NCBI RefSeq assembly: GCF_017313265.1
Contig: NZ_JAFLQZ010000007.1
Location: forward strand, 1-64,000
Reading direction: 5' to 3'
DNA length: 64,000 nt
Source: Hymenobacter telluris
GTDB taxonomy: Bacteria; Bacteroidota; Bacteroidia; Cytophagales; Hymenobacteraceae
Under the pieces are notes generated by a model. It saw nothing but the letters and a program-made list of their open reading frames with translations. It was not told the DNA's origin and did no database searches. Below, one piece after another: positions 10,401-19,405 of the stretch (the first letter of the stretch is position 1; the number at the start of each line of letters is the position of its first letter). Made by a program: the position numbers and the translations under genes.

Positions 10401-10697
10401 GGTGTCTGTCGACATGGATATATTGAGTGTGCCGCCTCTAACGGTCTGCTCAACAGTGTTATAGCCTACGAAGCTAAACGAGAGAGAACCAGTATTAGAT
10501 GGGATATCCAAGCGGTAGGCGCCATCCGCATCAGTGGAAGTACCAATGGTAGTTCCTTTTGCGAGAACAGTCACGCCTGGCAAACCCTGCCCCGTAGCTT
10601 GGTCAGTGACTTTGCCTGAAATAGTCCTCGTCTGTGCTGCTGCCTGCTGCGCCAGACTCGTCAGTACCAGAGGAACTAACAGTAAAGATTTCTTCAT
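7404..10697 (-). CDS. SusC/RagA-family TonB-linked outer-membrane channel (pair 2)
   Basis: A 1097-residue TonB-dependent transporter. It has a signal peptide ending in AAAQ, a carboxypeptidase-regulatory-like domain (ISGKVTDQATGQGLPGVTV), and EVVVSALG in place of EVVVTG at the TonB-box position. The plug carries IVIDGVPMF and VLKGAAAAALWGSRASNGV, and is followed by the large barrel, ending in SLKLTY. The plug and N-terminal domain resemble the plus-strand SusC proteins of pairs 3 and 4 more than pair 1 (QLNEVVV, KGAAA). It is transcribed divergently from pair 3 across a 286-bp region. Confidence 0.95.
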   Translation of the reverse strand: MKKSLLLVPLVLTSLAQQAAAQTRTISGKVTDQATGQGLPGVTVLAKGTTIGTSTDADGAYRLDIPSNTGSLSFSFVGYNTVEQTVRGGTLNISMSTDTKQLNEVVVSALGLKENKDELGTATSRVTGAAVAQSGETSVINGLSAKASGVAITRSNGDPGAGSYIQIRGQNTINGETQPLIVIDGVPMFNTSEGVGSQGTYTAGVAQQSRLNDINPNDIASVQVLKGAAAAALWGSRASNGVIVITTKRGNTEAGKLSVTYGATYSIDRISYKHDLQDTYGRGSGGVAAQGISANANSWGDKISTRSGAPDDVSTTQGYFVAADGDRYYPTIRKNSTQTFLKNNFDEVFHTGSFLENNLSLSAGNRESNVFVSLSDLNQKGIIRNNSDYRRSTARVNAERRFNKVVRLSGASTYSRITSNRIQQGSNTSGLYLGLLRTSPDFDQTDYIGTYFSPTGEVGVNRHRAYRNQIGQDPNPQYNNALWTMKEQKNPNTVDRFIGSTELGLDPLPWLSMTARFGADFYAEMRRDLYPINSAENAGLGSATEEAYSENQLNGDIFARATHSFSEKFSGTLLVGMNLNQRILYNYGATYGRFLLDVRDQSFFSNATSENTQAFDYESKRRNSAGYTSLNLVYNEQLFLNATGRLENASTFGRDTQNRFFYPSVDLAWQFTKLPLLLDNKVLSFGKIRAAYGRVGLEPGLYVVRDVYGSSGSSDGFGVQALASAFNGSFSRSSVRGNSQLRPERKEEVEVGADLRFLQDRITLGGTYYRNLNTDVIIARPTSPSSGYSNESANAAKIRNRGVEIDLNADVLKMGDFTWNVGGNWFTNRNVVLDVAGAENIALAGFVNTQAVVVKNQPFSTLWGSRWNRDDAGELIIDANGFPTVAATPGIIGNPNPDWKMGLNTTLSYKGLRLYALVDRQQGGDIWAGTEGVLRFFGVSKYTDVETTLSPDDAAITRVISGGTIASTVAANADGTYSFRGRLGNFGAGPVALNEAWYNTIGGGFTGAAEQNIQDATWMRLRELTLGYNLNSEGFRNFTKLSNIEFTLTGRNLILWTKEFKGVDPETNLTGQSAGRGLEYFNNPGTRSFLISLKLTY

Positions 10698-10923
10698 ATG
10701 AACTTGAAAATGGGTGAAAGGAAAAACGTGCGGAAAATACTGAAAAAGCGTGAAGCGGCAGTAACAAGCCCTTGTATTCTGTTGTTAATTGAAAATAAGT
10801 AATTTTATATATGTTAATTTTAAGAGAGGTTTGTCCCAAAAAGTGGGAATTAATAGTAGGCTTTGTATGAAGACTATAAGAAAGAGCCAAGATTAATTTC
10901 AAATGAAAGGGGGAGATTTTTCC
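10698..10923. promoter_or_regulatory. Divergent promoter region between SusCD pairs 2 and 3
   Basis: Together with the pair-3 leader this is a 286-bp, A+T-rich gap between two divergent susC genes, so a shared operator would sit here. A TTATTTTC sequence on the minus strand (near 10790-10800) is only an approximate match to the -7 consensus for pair 2. No hairpin or RNA gene is evident. Confidence 0.5.
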
Positions 10924-11102
10924 TTATGTTTGAGATAGTCAATCTTCATTTATTCACTTTCACTCACCAAATCACTCAGCCACATGAGAAAACTTCTCCT
11001 GAGTGCGCTTCTGGTATCGCCAGCCCTGATGCAGCAGGCGGCGGCGCAGAATCGCAACATTACGGGCCGCGTAACCGACGCGGCAACCGGTCAAGGTCTT
11101 CC
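10924..11102 (+). repeat. 179-bp perfect direct repeat, copy 1 (promoter, leader and start of susC pair 3)
   Basis: Bases 10924-11102 are identical, base for base, to 16106-16284 (offset 5182). The repeat covers the -7 promoter element, the whole 5' leader, the start codon, the signal peptide and the first codons of the carboxypeptidase-like domain. The match then decays abruptly into patchy similarity, with many synonymous differences, inside the same reading frame. This points to recent gene conversion or duplication of the expression-and-export cassette only. Confidence 0.97.
10925..10932 (+). promoter_or_regulatory. Bacteroidota -7 promoter element of susC pair 3
   Basis: TATGTTTG matches the TAnnTTTG -7 consensus. 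It lies about 50 nt before the ATG at 10984, leaving a ~45-nt leader rich in CACT/TCAC steps. No convincing -33 TTG is visible, and the same element is repeated in the copy at 16107-16114. Confidence 0.6.
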
Positions 11103-14100
11103 CGGTGTAACGGTCCTCGTTAAAGGAACTTCCGTTGGGGTATCCACCAATGCGGATGGCTCCTACTCGTTGAGTGTACCAGCTTCGGCCACTACCCTCA
11201 CGTTCAGCTTTATTGGCTATACCAGTCTCGACCGTCCTATTGGGGATGCTTCGTCAGTGAACGTAGGACTCTCCACCGATACCAAGCAGCTTAACGAGGT
11301 AGTAGTAACTGCCGTCGGTATTGAGCGTCAGGAGAAATCCCTAGGATATTCCGTTGACGTTATTGACAACCGTTCTTTGACGCAAGGCCGCGAAACGAAC
11401 CCTATTTCTGCCTTGCAGGGTAAAGTAGCAGGTGCCCAGATCACCCGGTCGAGTGGTGGAGTTAATAGTGCCCAGCGGATTACGCTACGTGGTCAACGCT
11501 CGTTACAAGGTGAAAACCAACCATTGTTCGTGGTTGACGGTATTCCAATTGATAATAGCTCTATTCAGCCTTCTACCTCGTCTGCAAACACTGTAGACGT
11601 AGGTAACCGTGTGGGAGATATCAACCCGGATGATATCGAAACGATGACGATTCTGAAGGGGCCTAGTGCAGCAGCACTCTACGGTTCTAGAGCTGCCAAC
11701 GGAGCAATAATTATTACAACAAAGACCGGTAAAGATGCCGCATTACGTGGCAAAAAAACCGAGGTTACGGTAACCAGCTCGTTTACTGCGGAAAGTATCC
11801 TGAAGCTGCCGGATTTCCAGAATGAGTTCGGTTCCGGTTACGCGGGGGAATATATTCCCTACGAAAACACGAGCTGGGGGCCACGCTTTGATGGCAGTGA
11901 AGTTCAGGTAGGTCCTCCGGCAGTCGACGGTTCCATTCAAACCAGAACATTCTCGCCAATAAAAAATAACGTACGCAACTTCTTTAATACTGGCACTACG
12001 TTCCAAAACACAGCATCCTTACAAGGCGGGAATGAAAAAACCAATTACTATATCTCTTTCTCCGACGCAGTTCAAAAAGGTATAGTCCCAGACGATAGGT
12101 TCCGGCGAAACACCTTGAAGTTCACTGGTGGAGCTCAATTATCTAATAAAATATCAACCAGTGCTTCTATAAACTACAATCACAACACAACTGATATTAC
12201 GTTTCAAGGGACTGGTAATACCAGTGTTCTTAATAACGTAATTAATACACCAAGAAACCTGGATCTGCGGGATTACAAGGATTATAAGAACGACAAGTTC
12301 TCAACGCTTGACGGTTTCTACTCCGGATACTATGATAACCCTTGGCAAAATATCGGCGAAAGCCGGTTTGTAAGTGAACTTGACCGCGTAATAGGAAATG
12401 CAACAGTAAACTATACCCCATTAGATTGGCTGTCGTTCACTTATCGCGCTGGTACCGACGTTTCGTTTGACCGTCGTAAAGAGCGGGTTAATATCAGAAC
12501 ATATAATCGCACCCGCCGAGACCAAGATGGCGAGCTTATCGTACGTCCTACTCCAAACTTTCCCGGTCGTGTATCTGAAACAGATATATATATTCAGGAG
12601 ATCACCACTGATTTCCTGGCTACCGTAAAGCGGAATATCACCTCCGATATATCGGCCCAGTTGATTCTTGGTCAGAACTTGCGCCAGCGCAATACCCGCC
12701 AGATAAATGCCAACGCCAGCGCGTTGTCAATACCTGGTTTCTATAATCTGAGTAACCGGGTAGGTGAGCTTGGTGGTAGCGAAGATACCAACCGTCGTCG
12801 TTTGCTGGCTGCTTACGCCGATCTAACGTTGGGATTCCGCGACTACCTATTCCTGAATGCTACGGCCCGTAATGACTGGTCGTCTACGTTGCCAGCAAAT
12901 AGCCGTTCGTATTTCTTTCCTTCCGCTAGTTTGAGTTTCCTGTTCACAGAAGCCATTACGCCATTAAAGGAAAACAACATACTAACGTATGGTAAAGTAA
13001 GAGCCAGTATTGCTCAAGTGGGTAACGATGCTTCTCCTTACCAATTGCAGGATATATTCCCCGCAGGCGCCGGATTCCCTTTCGGAGGCTTGGCTAGCTT
13101 CACAGTTTCTGATGTGAGCCGTAACCCGAACCTGAAGCCGGAGCTTACTACCAGCTATGAAGCCGGGTTAGAACTCGGATTCCTGAAAGACCGGGTTGGC
13201 TTTGATGCTACGTATTACAAGACCCTTTCGCGCAATCAAATAGTTCAGATTGATGTGCCTACTTCCAGTGGTTTCACACAGGCTGTAGTTAACATCGGTG
13301 AGATTGAAAACTCAGGCCTCGAACTAACGCTGCGCACCACGCCAGTACGCACTCAAAGCGGATTCCGCCTGGACATTGGGGCCAACTTCTCCAACAACGA
13401 CAGCAAGATCAACGAGCTGTTCCGGGACGTAACCAATTTCTCTCTTGGTGGCGGCGACCCAGTGCCAACGGCAATTATTGGACAGCCATTCCCCGTACTG
13501 AAAGGGTCAGGCTATCAGCGAGACCCAGAAGGGCGCGTGGTAGTGGATCCTGCTACCGGTGTACCGTTGCGCGATGCTGAACTGAAAGTGTTTGGCCAAG
13601 TGAACCCGAAATATATTTTGGGCGGCAATCTTACGGCATCCTATAAAGGTCTTCGGTTGAGTGCGGTAGTGGATATGCGGCGTGGTAATGTGTTCTACTC
13701 TGGTACGCGTAGCAACTTGGCATTCACTGGTACTTCCAAAGAAACGGCTAAGTATGGTCGGGAGCCATTTGTGTTTCCTAACTCTGTTACTCGTAACACT
13801 GACGGTTCTTACACCCCCAACACTACCATCAAAACCTTCGATGGAGGGTATGACTTCTGGTACGATAAATTGCACGGTGTATTTGCTGAAGCAAACATCG
13901 TGAAGGCCGACTTCTTTAAGCTACGTGAGGTTTCTCTAACTTACGATTTGCCACGCGCGCTGATGGATAAGTCGCCGTTCGGACGGGCTCAAATTGGTGT
14001 TTCGGGTCGTAACCTGCTTCTCTTCACGCCCGAATCCAATGAATTCGTAGATCCAGAAGCTAACATTTTTGGAACGAGTAATTCGCAAGGACGAGAGTTT

Positions 14101-14154
14101 AATACCATTCCTTCACCCCGGAGCTATGGTGTAAACCTGACGGTCAGCTTCTAA
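10984..14154 (+). CDS. SusC/RagA-family TonB-linked outer-membrane channel (pair 3)
   Basis: A 1056-residue TonB-dependent transporter. It has a signal peptide ending in QQAAAQ, a carboxypeptidase-regulatory-like domain (ITGRVTDAATGQGLPGVTV) and QLNEVVVTAVG. The plug carries LFVVDGIPID and ILKGPSAAALYGSRAANGAI, and a ~800-residue beta barrel ends in GVNLTVSF. The first ~40 residues are identical to those of the susC at 16166 because of the 179-bp identical repeat; the barrels are clearly different proteins. It is followed after 65 nt by its SusD partner. Confidence 0.95.
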   Translation: MRKLLLSALLVSPALMQQAAAQNRNITGRVTDAATGQGLPGVTVLVKGTSVGVSTNADGSYSLSVPASATTLTFSFIGYTSLDRPIGDASSVNVGLSTDTKQLNEVVVTAVGIERQEKSLGYSVDVIDNRSLTQGRETNPISALQGKVAGAQITRSSGGVNSAQRITLRGQRSLQGENQPLFVVDGIPIDNSSIQPSTSSANTVDVGNRVGDINPDDIETMTILKGPSAAALYGSRAANGAIIITTKTGKDAALRGKKTEVTVTSSFTAESILKLPDFQNEFGSGYAGEYIPYENTSWGPRFDGSEVQVGPPAVDGSIQTRTFSPIKNNVRNFFNTGTTFQNTASLQGGNEKTNYYISFSDAVQKGIVPDDRFRRNTLKFTGGAQLSNKISTSASINYNHNTTDITFQGTGNTSVLNNVINTPRNLDLRDYKDYKNDKFSTLDGFYSGYYDNPWQNIGESRFVSELDRVIGNATVNYTPLDWLSFTYRAGTDVSFDRRKERVNIRTYNRTRRDQDGELIVRPTPNFPGRVSETDIYIQEITTDFLATVKRNITSDISAQLILGQNLRQRNTRQINANASALSIPGFYNLSNRVGELGGSEDTNRRRLLAAYADLTLGFRDYLFLNATARNDWSSTLPANSRSYFFPSASLSFLFTEAITPLKENNILTYGKVRASIAQVGNDASPYQLQDIFPAGAGFPFGGLASFTVSDVSRNPNLKPELTTSYEAGLELGFLKDRVGFDATYYKTLSRNQIVQIDVPTSSGFTQAVVNIGEIENSGLELTLRTTPVRTQSGFRLDIGANFSNNDSKINELFRDVTNFSLGGGDPVPTAIIGQPFPVLKGSGYQRDPEGRVVVDPATGVPLRDAELKVFGQVNPKYILGGNLTASYKGLRLSAVVDMRRGNVFYSGTRSNLAFTGTSKETAKYGREPFVFPNSVTRNTDGSYTPNTTIKTFDGGYDFWYDKLHGVFAEANIVKADFFKLREVSLTYDLPRALMDKSPFGRAQIGVSGRNLLLFTPESNEFVDPEANIFGTSNSQGREFNTIPSPRSYGVNLTVSF

Positions 14155-14219
14155 GTCCTGATGCCGGAACTTGTCATTCTTTTCCATGCTTTATCAGGCT
14201 TTACAGCCCATACTCATTC

Positions 14220-15827
14220 ATGAAACATCTTTCTTTAAATAAATCATTGCTAGGTGGGCTCTTGTTGTCCACTATAGTTATGTCGTCTTGCAAGGATTTT
14301 TTGGACGTAAACGTAAATCCAAATAGTCCAACTCAAGCCACAGCGTCGTTGGTGCTGCCTAATGCCATACTGCGTACTGCTACACGGCAGGGGAACGACC
14401 TGAATATATTGGGGAACTTGTGGACAGAGAACTGGGCGCAGGCACAGGACTATATTTTCTATGTTCCACAACAATCTTATGGCTTGACTCCCCTGTCTTA
14501 CGAACCTACTTGGACGGATCTGTATGCAGGCAGTTTGCGCGACTTTAGTTATATTCTTGCAGAAGCACAAAGAACTAGTACCACAAACACTGTTGCCATT
14601 GCTAAGATTATGCAGGCCTATAACTTTCAACTATTAGTTGATGGTTGGGGTGATGTGCCTTTCTCGGAGGCGTTGCAGGGTACGACTAATTTGTCACCGG
14701 CTTTCGAAGACGATGAAGTTGTATATGACAACATAATCAAGTTGCTCGACGAGGGTCTGGCTGCTATCAACACAAACGCGCCTACACCCGGTAGCAGCGA
14801 TATTGTGTTTGGTGGAAATATGGCACGCTGGCGTAAGTTTGCCAATACCATAAAGCTGAGAGTATACATCCGGCAAAGTGCTGCGCGTCCTAACGTAGCA
14901 CAAGCTGGCATTCAGGCTATGCAAACGGCAGGAGCACAATTCCTGGTAGCTGACGAGTCCGCTACTGTCAACCCTGGTTTTTTAAATACAGCCGGCAAAT
15001 CAAATCCGTTTGTATCCAACATCGGTTACAACGTCTCAGGTAGCGCTACGAGTGGTTATGCAGCTACTCGCGCAAATACGTTGGCGGTTAATTACCTAAA
15101 GGCGACCAACGATACTATTCGGCTGAAGCGTATTTATACACCAGTTGCTGGGCGTACCGATATAGCTCGTAATTACGTCGCTGTGGCTAGTGGCGACATT
15201 CGTGCTCAGGTGCCCAGCCCTATAGCTTCTTCTCGGCTGTCAGGTATTGGACCTGGAGTTATCCGTCCGTTTGCACAAAATGGATTTGCCCAGCCTCTCT
15301 ACCTAATTAGCTCGGCTGAATCATTTTTTCTGCAAGCAGAAGCCACGGAGCGTGGGTGGTTGAGTGGTGGTACGGCTGCTGCTAAAACTGCTTATGAAAG
15401 CGGTATCACCGAATCGTTCAAGATTTTTGGAGCAACAGCCGCTCAGGCAGCAACTTATTACAGCCAAACGGGAGTAGCCGGCCGCACTGTAGCTGACGCC
15501 AATGCTCCCACTGCGTTGACTACCAACGGGCGGTTTGACCCCAAAGCAGTTGATCCGGCATACAATTCGACTGGTAATAAGATTGAGAAGATTATCACTC
15601 AAAAATGGATTGCTAACAACGGTATCAACGGATTTGAATCTTGGGCTGAATATCGCCGCACGGGTTATCCATCGGGAATTTACACGTCGCTGAACAGCGT
15701 CGATGCTAATAACCCAAATAAAATTCCTGTTCGTATTCCATATCCGCAAACAGAAATAGCTAACAATCCTAACTCGCCGAAAGGATCGACTACCTTTACG
15801 CCTAAGGTATTCTGGGATGTCAATTAG
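14220..15827 (+). CDS. SusD-like_2 outer-membrane nutrient-binding lipoprotein (pair 3)
   Basis: A 535-residue lipoprotein with signal peptide and lipobox MSSC (Cys about residue 24), then FLDVNVNPNSP, the SusD-like_2 N-terminal signature. The C-terminal part has GFESWAEYRRTGYP, VRIPYPQTEIANNPN and the final KVFWDVN, an ending also seen as KLFWDVR in the pair 4 SusD. It probably forms the lid of the upstream SusC. Its stop codon (TAG at 15825-15827) lies inside the left arm of the terminator palindrome. Confidence 0.93.
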   Translation: MKHLSLNKSLLGGLLLSTIVMSSCKDFLDVNVNPNSPTQATASLVLPNAILRTATRQGNDLNILGNLWTENWAQAQDYIFYVPQQSYGLTPLSYEPTWTDLYAGSLRDFSYILAEAQRTSTTNTVAIAKIMQAYNFQLLVDGWGDVPFSEALQGTTNLSPAFEDDEVVYDNIIKLLDEGLAAINTNAPTPGSSDIVFGGNMARWRKFANTIKLRVYIRQSAARPNVAQAGIQAMQTAGAQFLVADESATVNPGFLNTAGKSNPFVSNIGYNVSGSATSGYAATRANTLAVNYLKATNDTIRLKRIYTPVAGRTDIARNYVAVASGDIRAQVPSPIASSRLSGIGPGVIRPFAQNGFAQPLYLISSAESFFLQAEATERGWLSGGTAAAKTAYESGITESFKIFGATAAQAATYYSQTGVAGRTVADANAPTALTTNGRFDPKAVDPAYNSTGNKIEKIITQKWIANNGINGFESWAEYRRTGYPSGIYTSLNSVDANNPNKIPVRIPYPQTEIANNPNSPKGSTTFTPKVFWDVN

Positions 15828-15901
15828 ATAGATCAGGCGTCAGAAAAAAGGCCCGCTGTGCAAACTGCGGGCCTTTTTTCTGACGCCTGATCTATCTAAT
15901 T
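15822..15901. terminator. 35-bp perfect palindromic terminator after SusCD pair 3
   Basis: Arms 15822-15856 and 15867-15901 are perfectly complementary over 35 bp around a 10-nt loop. The GC core GGCCCGC is flanked by a 6-nt A-tract/T-tract and then by another 18 paired bases, including the stop codon of the preceding gene. It is far longer than a terminator needs to be. Confidence 0.95.
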
Positions 15902-16105
15902 AGCATTAGATTTTTGCAATATATATAGTAGCTACTTCGCCTGATTATATGCTGAGTTTGCTGAAAATTAAGGTAAATATGAATATAAGCTTGTATACAG
16001 TAAGGAGCTAAACTTTGGTCGTGGTGGCTACTATCAAAATTGTTGCCAAGCAGGGTTATTACATGATATATGATTAAATTTCAATGAAAGAGCAGAGTTT
16101 TTTCT
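15902..16105. promoter_or_regulatory. Intergenic region upstream of SusCD pair 4
   Basis: About 200 A+T-rich bases between the pair 3 terminator and the 179-bp identical repeat. Weak resemblance to the region preceding pair 3 continues for ~20 bases before the repeat (TTTCAATGAAAG versus TTTCAAATGAAAG). No gene or RNA is evident. Confidence 0.5.
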
Positions 16106-16284
16106 TTATGTTTGAGATAGTCAATCTTCATTTATTCACTTTCACTCACCAAATCACTCAGCCACATGAGAAAACTTCTCCTGAGTGCGCTTCTGGTATC
16201 GCCAGCCCTGATGCAGCAGGCGGCGGCGCAGAATCGCAACATTACGGGCCGCGTAACCGACGCGGCAACCGGTCAAGGTCTTCC
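16106..16284 (+). repeat. 179-bp perfect direct repeat, copy 2 (promoter, leader and start of susC pair 4)
   Basis: Identical to 10924-11102. It includes the TATGTTTG -7 element at 16107-16114, the leader, the ATG at 16166 and the signal-peptide codons. Identity ends at 16284, where the two genes diverge with mainly third-position differences. Confidence 0.97.
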
Positions 16285-19200
16285 GGGGGTCACCGTTCTT
16301 GTCAAGGGTACTTCCATTGGAGCTTCCACCAATGCGGATGGTGGGTATTCCTTGAGTGTGCCAGCTTCGGCCACTACCCTCACGTTCAGCTTTATCGGCT
16401 ATACTAACGTTGAGCGGCCAATTGGTGATGCGTCAACGGTTAACGTTGGGCTTGCTACGGATGCCAAGCAGCTTGGCGAGGTAGTGGTAACCGCACTTGG
16501 GGTGGAGCGTACGCGCAATTCGTTGGCCTACTCTGCTACGCAAGTTGAAGGGCAGAATATCACAGTTGCACGTAACCCTAATCCTATCAATGGTCTATCT
16601 GGCAAGGTAGCGGGTGTTACTATTCGTCAGAGCAACACTTTGGGAGGATCTACTAGTGTCAACATTCGTGGCACTAAATCGTTGTTTGGCAACAACCAGC
16701 CTTTGTATGTAATTGATGGTGTTCCAATCAGCAATTCCAATACCAACACGGCTGCGCAACAAACCGGTGGTGGTGGCTACGACTATGGCAATGCAGCATC
16801 AGATCTTAACCCTGATGATATTGCCACAACTACCATCCTGAAGGGTGCAGCTGCTACAGCGCTATACGGTGAACGGGCTGCCAACGGGGTAATCCTCATT
16901 ACCACCAAAAAAGGCAGAAAAGGCCTGGGCGTAACGATCAATGCTGGTATCACAGGCGGGCGTATTGATAAAAGTACGTTTATCAAGTATCAGAAGGAAT
17001 ATGGCGCAGGCTATGGCCCCTACTTCGACGAGTACGAAGTTGGTGGCGCTACATACCCATTAGTACAATTGTCATCGGATGCTTCGGCTGGACCTCGGTT
17101 CGATCCGAACCTGCAGGTGTATCAGTGGAATGCTTTCACTCCTGGCAATCCTAATTTCGGCAGAGCTACCTCTTGGGTGGCAGCTGCCAACGATCCATCC
17201 AAGTTCTTTAAAACGGCCGTAACTCTTAACAACAGTATTGCTGTTGATGGAGGCAATGACAATGGCTATTTCAAGCTTGGGTACAATAGTGTGCGTGATA
17301 AGGGAATTCTGCCGAATAGCGAAGTCAACAAGAACATTGTCAACTTCGCCGGTTCCCTCAATCTAACGCCGCGGCTTACTACCAGCGCCTCTGTCAACTT
17401 TTCACAAGTAAGCGGCAAGGGTCGCTACGCTACTGGGTATAGTGGAGCTACCAGCGACAACTTGATGACGAACTTCCGTCAGTGGTGGCAAACGAACGTC
17501 GATATCAAGGAATTGGAAGATGCCTACAACTTTCAAAAGCGTAATGCAACTTGGAACCTAGGTGCTGCTACTCCTGGTGCAGTAGGAGCTTACTGGAACA
17601 ACCCGTATTTCAGTCGCTATCAGAGCTACGAAACTGATTCGCGCTACCGCACTTTCGGTAACGTGGCCGCCACGTACAAGTTTGCTGAATGGTTCAACGT
17701 ATTAGGACGGGTAACGCTGGATAGCTATGACGAAATGCAGGAGGAACGCTATGCCGTAACTTCGGTAGGTGTACCGAGCTACACACGCTATAACCGCACC
17801 GGACGCGAAGCAAACTTTGACCTGATTGGTAACTTCTCAGCCAATATCAGCGAAGACTTTAGCTTTAAAGGCTTAGCTGGAGCCAACCTTCGTCGCGAAA
17901 GACTGGAGTTTATCCGTTCGTCAACAAACGGCGGACTGGTAGTTCCAAACCTGTACACCCTTAGCAATAGCGTAGAGCCACTCACTGCTCCTACCCCAGG
18001 TGTAGATGAAGTTGAACAGCGCCGCGGGGTTGACGGTATTTTTGCCAGTGCCACGTTTGGCTTCAAGGATATGCTCTTCTTGGATCTGACTGCTAGAAGA
18101 GATAAGTCCACGACTCTACCTAAAGGCAATAACGCCTTTATTTATCCTTCGGTAGCTACTGGGTTTGTATTCTCTGAACTGCTAAAGGATGTAACCTGGC
18201 TGTCTTATGGTAAAGCCAGAATTAACTACGCTGAAGTAGGCCAAGGTGCTCCTATACAAAGCGTAAACGACGTGTACGACAAGCCTGCCGCATTTGGTTT
18301 GGTTCCGTTGTTTTCGGTAGTAGGTACCAAAAACAACAACGAATTGAAGCCAGAGCGCACCAAGAGTGCAGAAGCTGGTGTTGAAATGGCTTTCATGCAA
18401 AGCCGTTTTGGATTTGATGCCACTGTGTATCAGCAGAATACAATCGACCAAATCATTCCAGTAAACGTATCAGTAGGCACTGGCTATAATGCCCGCTTCA
18501 TCAACTCAGGTGAGGTTCGTAACCGTGGTGTGGAAGTTTCGGCTTTCGTAAGTCCTGTTCGTAACGATGACTTCACTTGGACTATTAACGCAAACTGGAC
18601 CCGTAACCGCAACGAAGTGCTTTCGCTTTACGGTGAAGGAGAATCGTTGGTGACAAGCATTCAGTTAGCTAGCTACCAAGGTGGGGTTACATCGAATGCT
18701 ACAGTTGGTAAGCCTTTCGGAATTATTCGGGGCAACAATTTCGTTTACCAGAACGGCCAGCGGGTAGTACTCCCAAGCGGATACTATCAGAGAAGTGCTA
18801 CTGCCAATGAAGAAATAGCTGATCCGAACCCAAAATGGACCGGTGGTGTCTCTAACACAGTAGCATACAAAGGTTTGTCTTTGTACTTCTTGATTGACAT
18901 CCGTAAAGGTGGACAAGTATATTCCCTTGACCGCGCGTATGGTTTGGACACAGGTTTGCAACCAGAAACTGCTGGCTTGAATGATTTAGGTAATCCTTCA
19001 CGTAACACAATAGCTAACGGAGGCGGAATTATTTTCCCAGGCGTGCAGGCTGATGGCAGCCCAAACACAGTGAGAGCAGATAATAGCACAGAAAGCGGTG
19101 CAACTGCTTACGGTTACACCTTCAACCCATCGGCAGCTTTTGTATACGATGCTAGCTATGCAAAACTGCGCGAGGTAGCTTTAACTTACTCATTACCCAA

Positions 19201-19399
19201 AACAGTGATGGCTAAGATGAGCGGAGTTAAAGGCATTGATGTTTCGCTGGTTGCACGTAACCTGTGGATTATCTCTAAGAATTTACCTGACGCTGACCCA
19301 GAAGATGCACTTAGCATTGGCAACTTCGGTCAAGGATATTCCACCGGTGCCTATCCTACGGTGCGTACCCTGGGAGCAAACGTTAGACTTAGCTTCTAA
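16166..19399 (+). CDS. SusC/RagA-family TonB-linked outer-membrane channel (pair 4)
   Basis: A 1077-residue TonB-dependent transporter. The signal peptide and start of the carboxypeptidase-like domain are identical to pair 3, followed by QLGEVVVTALG. The plug carries LYVIDGVPIS and ILKGAAATALYGERAANGVI, where Glu replaces the Ser that is usual in YGSRA. The beta barrel ends in ANVRLSF. The protein differs from pair 3 throughout the barrel, so a different ligand is likely. Its SusD follows after 6 nt, indicating tight translational coupling. Confidence 0.95.
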   Translation: MRKLLLSALLVSPALMQQAAAQNRNITGRVTDAATGQGLPGVTVLVKGTSIGASTNADGGYSLSVPASATTLTFSFIGYTNVERPIGDASTVNVGLATDAKQLGEVVVTALGVERTRNSLAYSATQVEGQNITVARNPNPINGLSGKVAGVTIRQSNTLGGSTSVNIRGTKSLFGNNQPLYVIDGVPISNSNTNTAAQQTGGGGYDYGNAASDLNPDDIATTTILKGAAATALYGERAANGVILITTKKGRKGLGVTINAGITGGRIDKSTFIKYQKEYGAGYGPYFDEYEVGGATYPLVQLSSDASAGPRFDPNLQVYQWNAFTPGNPNFGRATSWVAAANDPSKFFKTAVTLNNSIAVDGGNDNGYFKLGYNSVRDKGILPNSEVNKNIVNFAGSLNLTPRLTTSASVNFSQVSGKGRYATGYSGATSDNLMTNFRQWWQTNVDIKELEDAYNFQKRNATWNLGAATPGAVGAYWNNPYFSRYQSYETDSRYRTFGNVAATYKFAEWFNVLGRVTLDSYDEMQEERYAVTSVGVPSYTRYNRTGREANFDLIGNFSANISEDFSFKGLAGANLRRERLEFIRSSTNGGLVVPNLYTLSNSVEPLTAPTPGVDEVEQRRGVDGIFASATFGFKDMLFLDLTARRDKSTTLPKGNNAFIYPSVATGFVFSELLKDVTWLSYGKARINYAEVGQGAPIQSVNDVYDKPAAFGLVPLFSVVGTKNNNELKPERTKSAEAGVEMAFMQSRFGFDATVYQQNTIDQIIPVNVSVGTGYNARFINSGEVRNRGVEVSAFVSPVRNDDFTWTINANWTRNRNEVLSLYGEGESLVTSIQLASYQGGVTSNATVGKPFGIIRGNNFVYQNGQRVVLPSGYYQRSATANEEIADPNPKWTGGVSNTVAYKGLSLYFLIDIRKGGQVYSLDRAYGLDTGLQPETAGLNDLGNPSRNTIANGGGIIFPGVQADGSPNTVRADNSTESGATAYGYTFNPSAAFVYDASYAKLREVALTYSLPKTVMAKMSGVKGIDVSLVARNLWIISKNLPDADPEDALSIGNFGQGYSTGAYPTVRTLGANVRLSF

Positions 19400-19405
19400 A
19401 ATCTG

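Noticed and set aside
10863..11123. 86-codon frame overlapping the start of susC pair 3 (and its twin at 16084-16407)
   Set aside because: The two look similar only because they lie on the 179-bp identical repeat; both overlap the true susC start in another frame.
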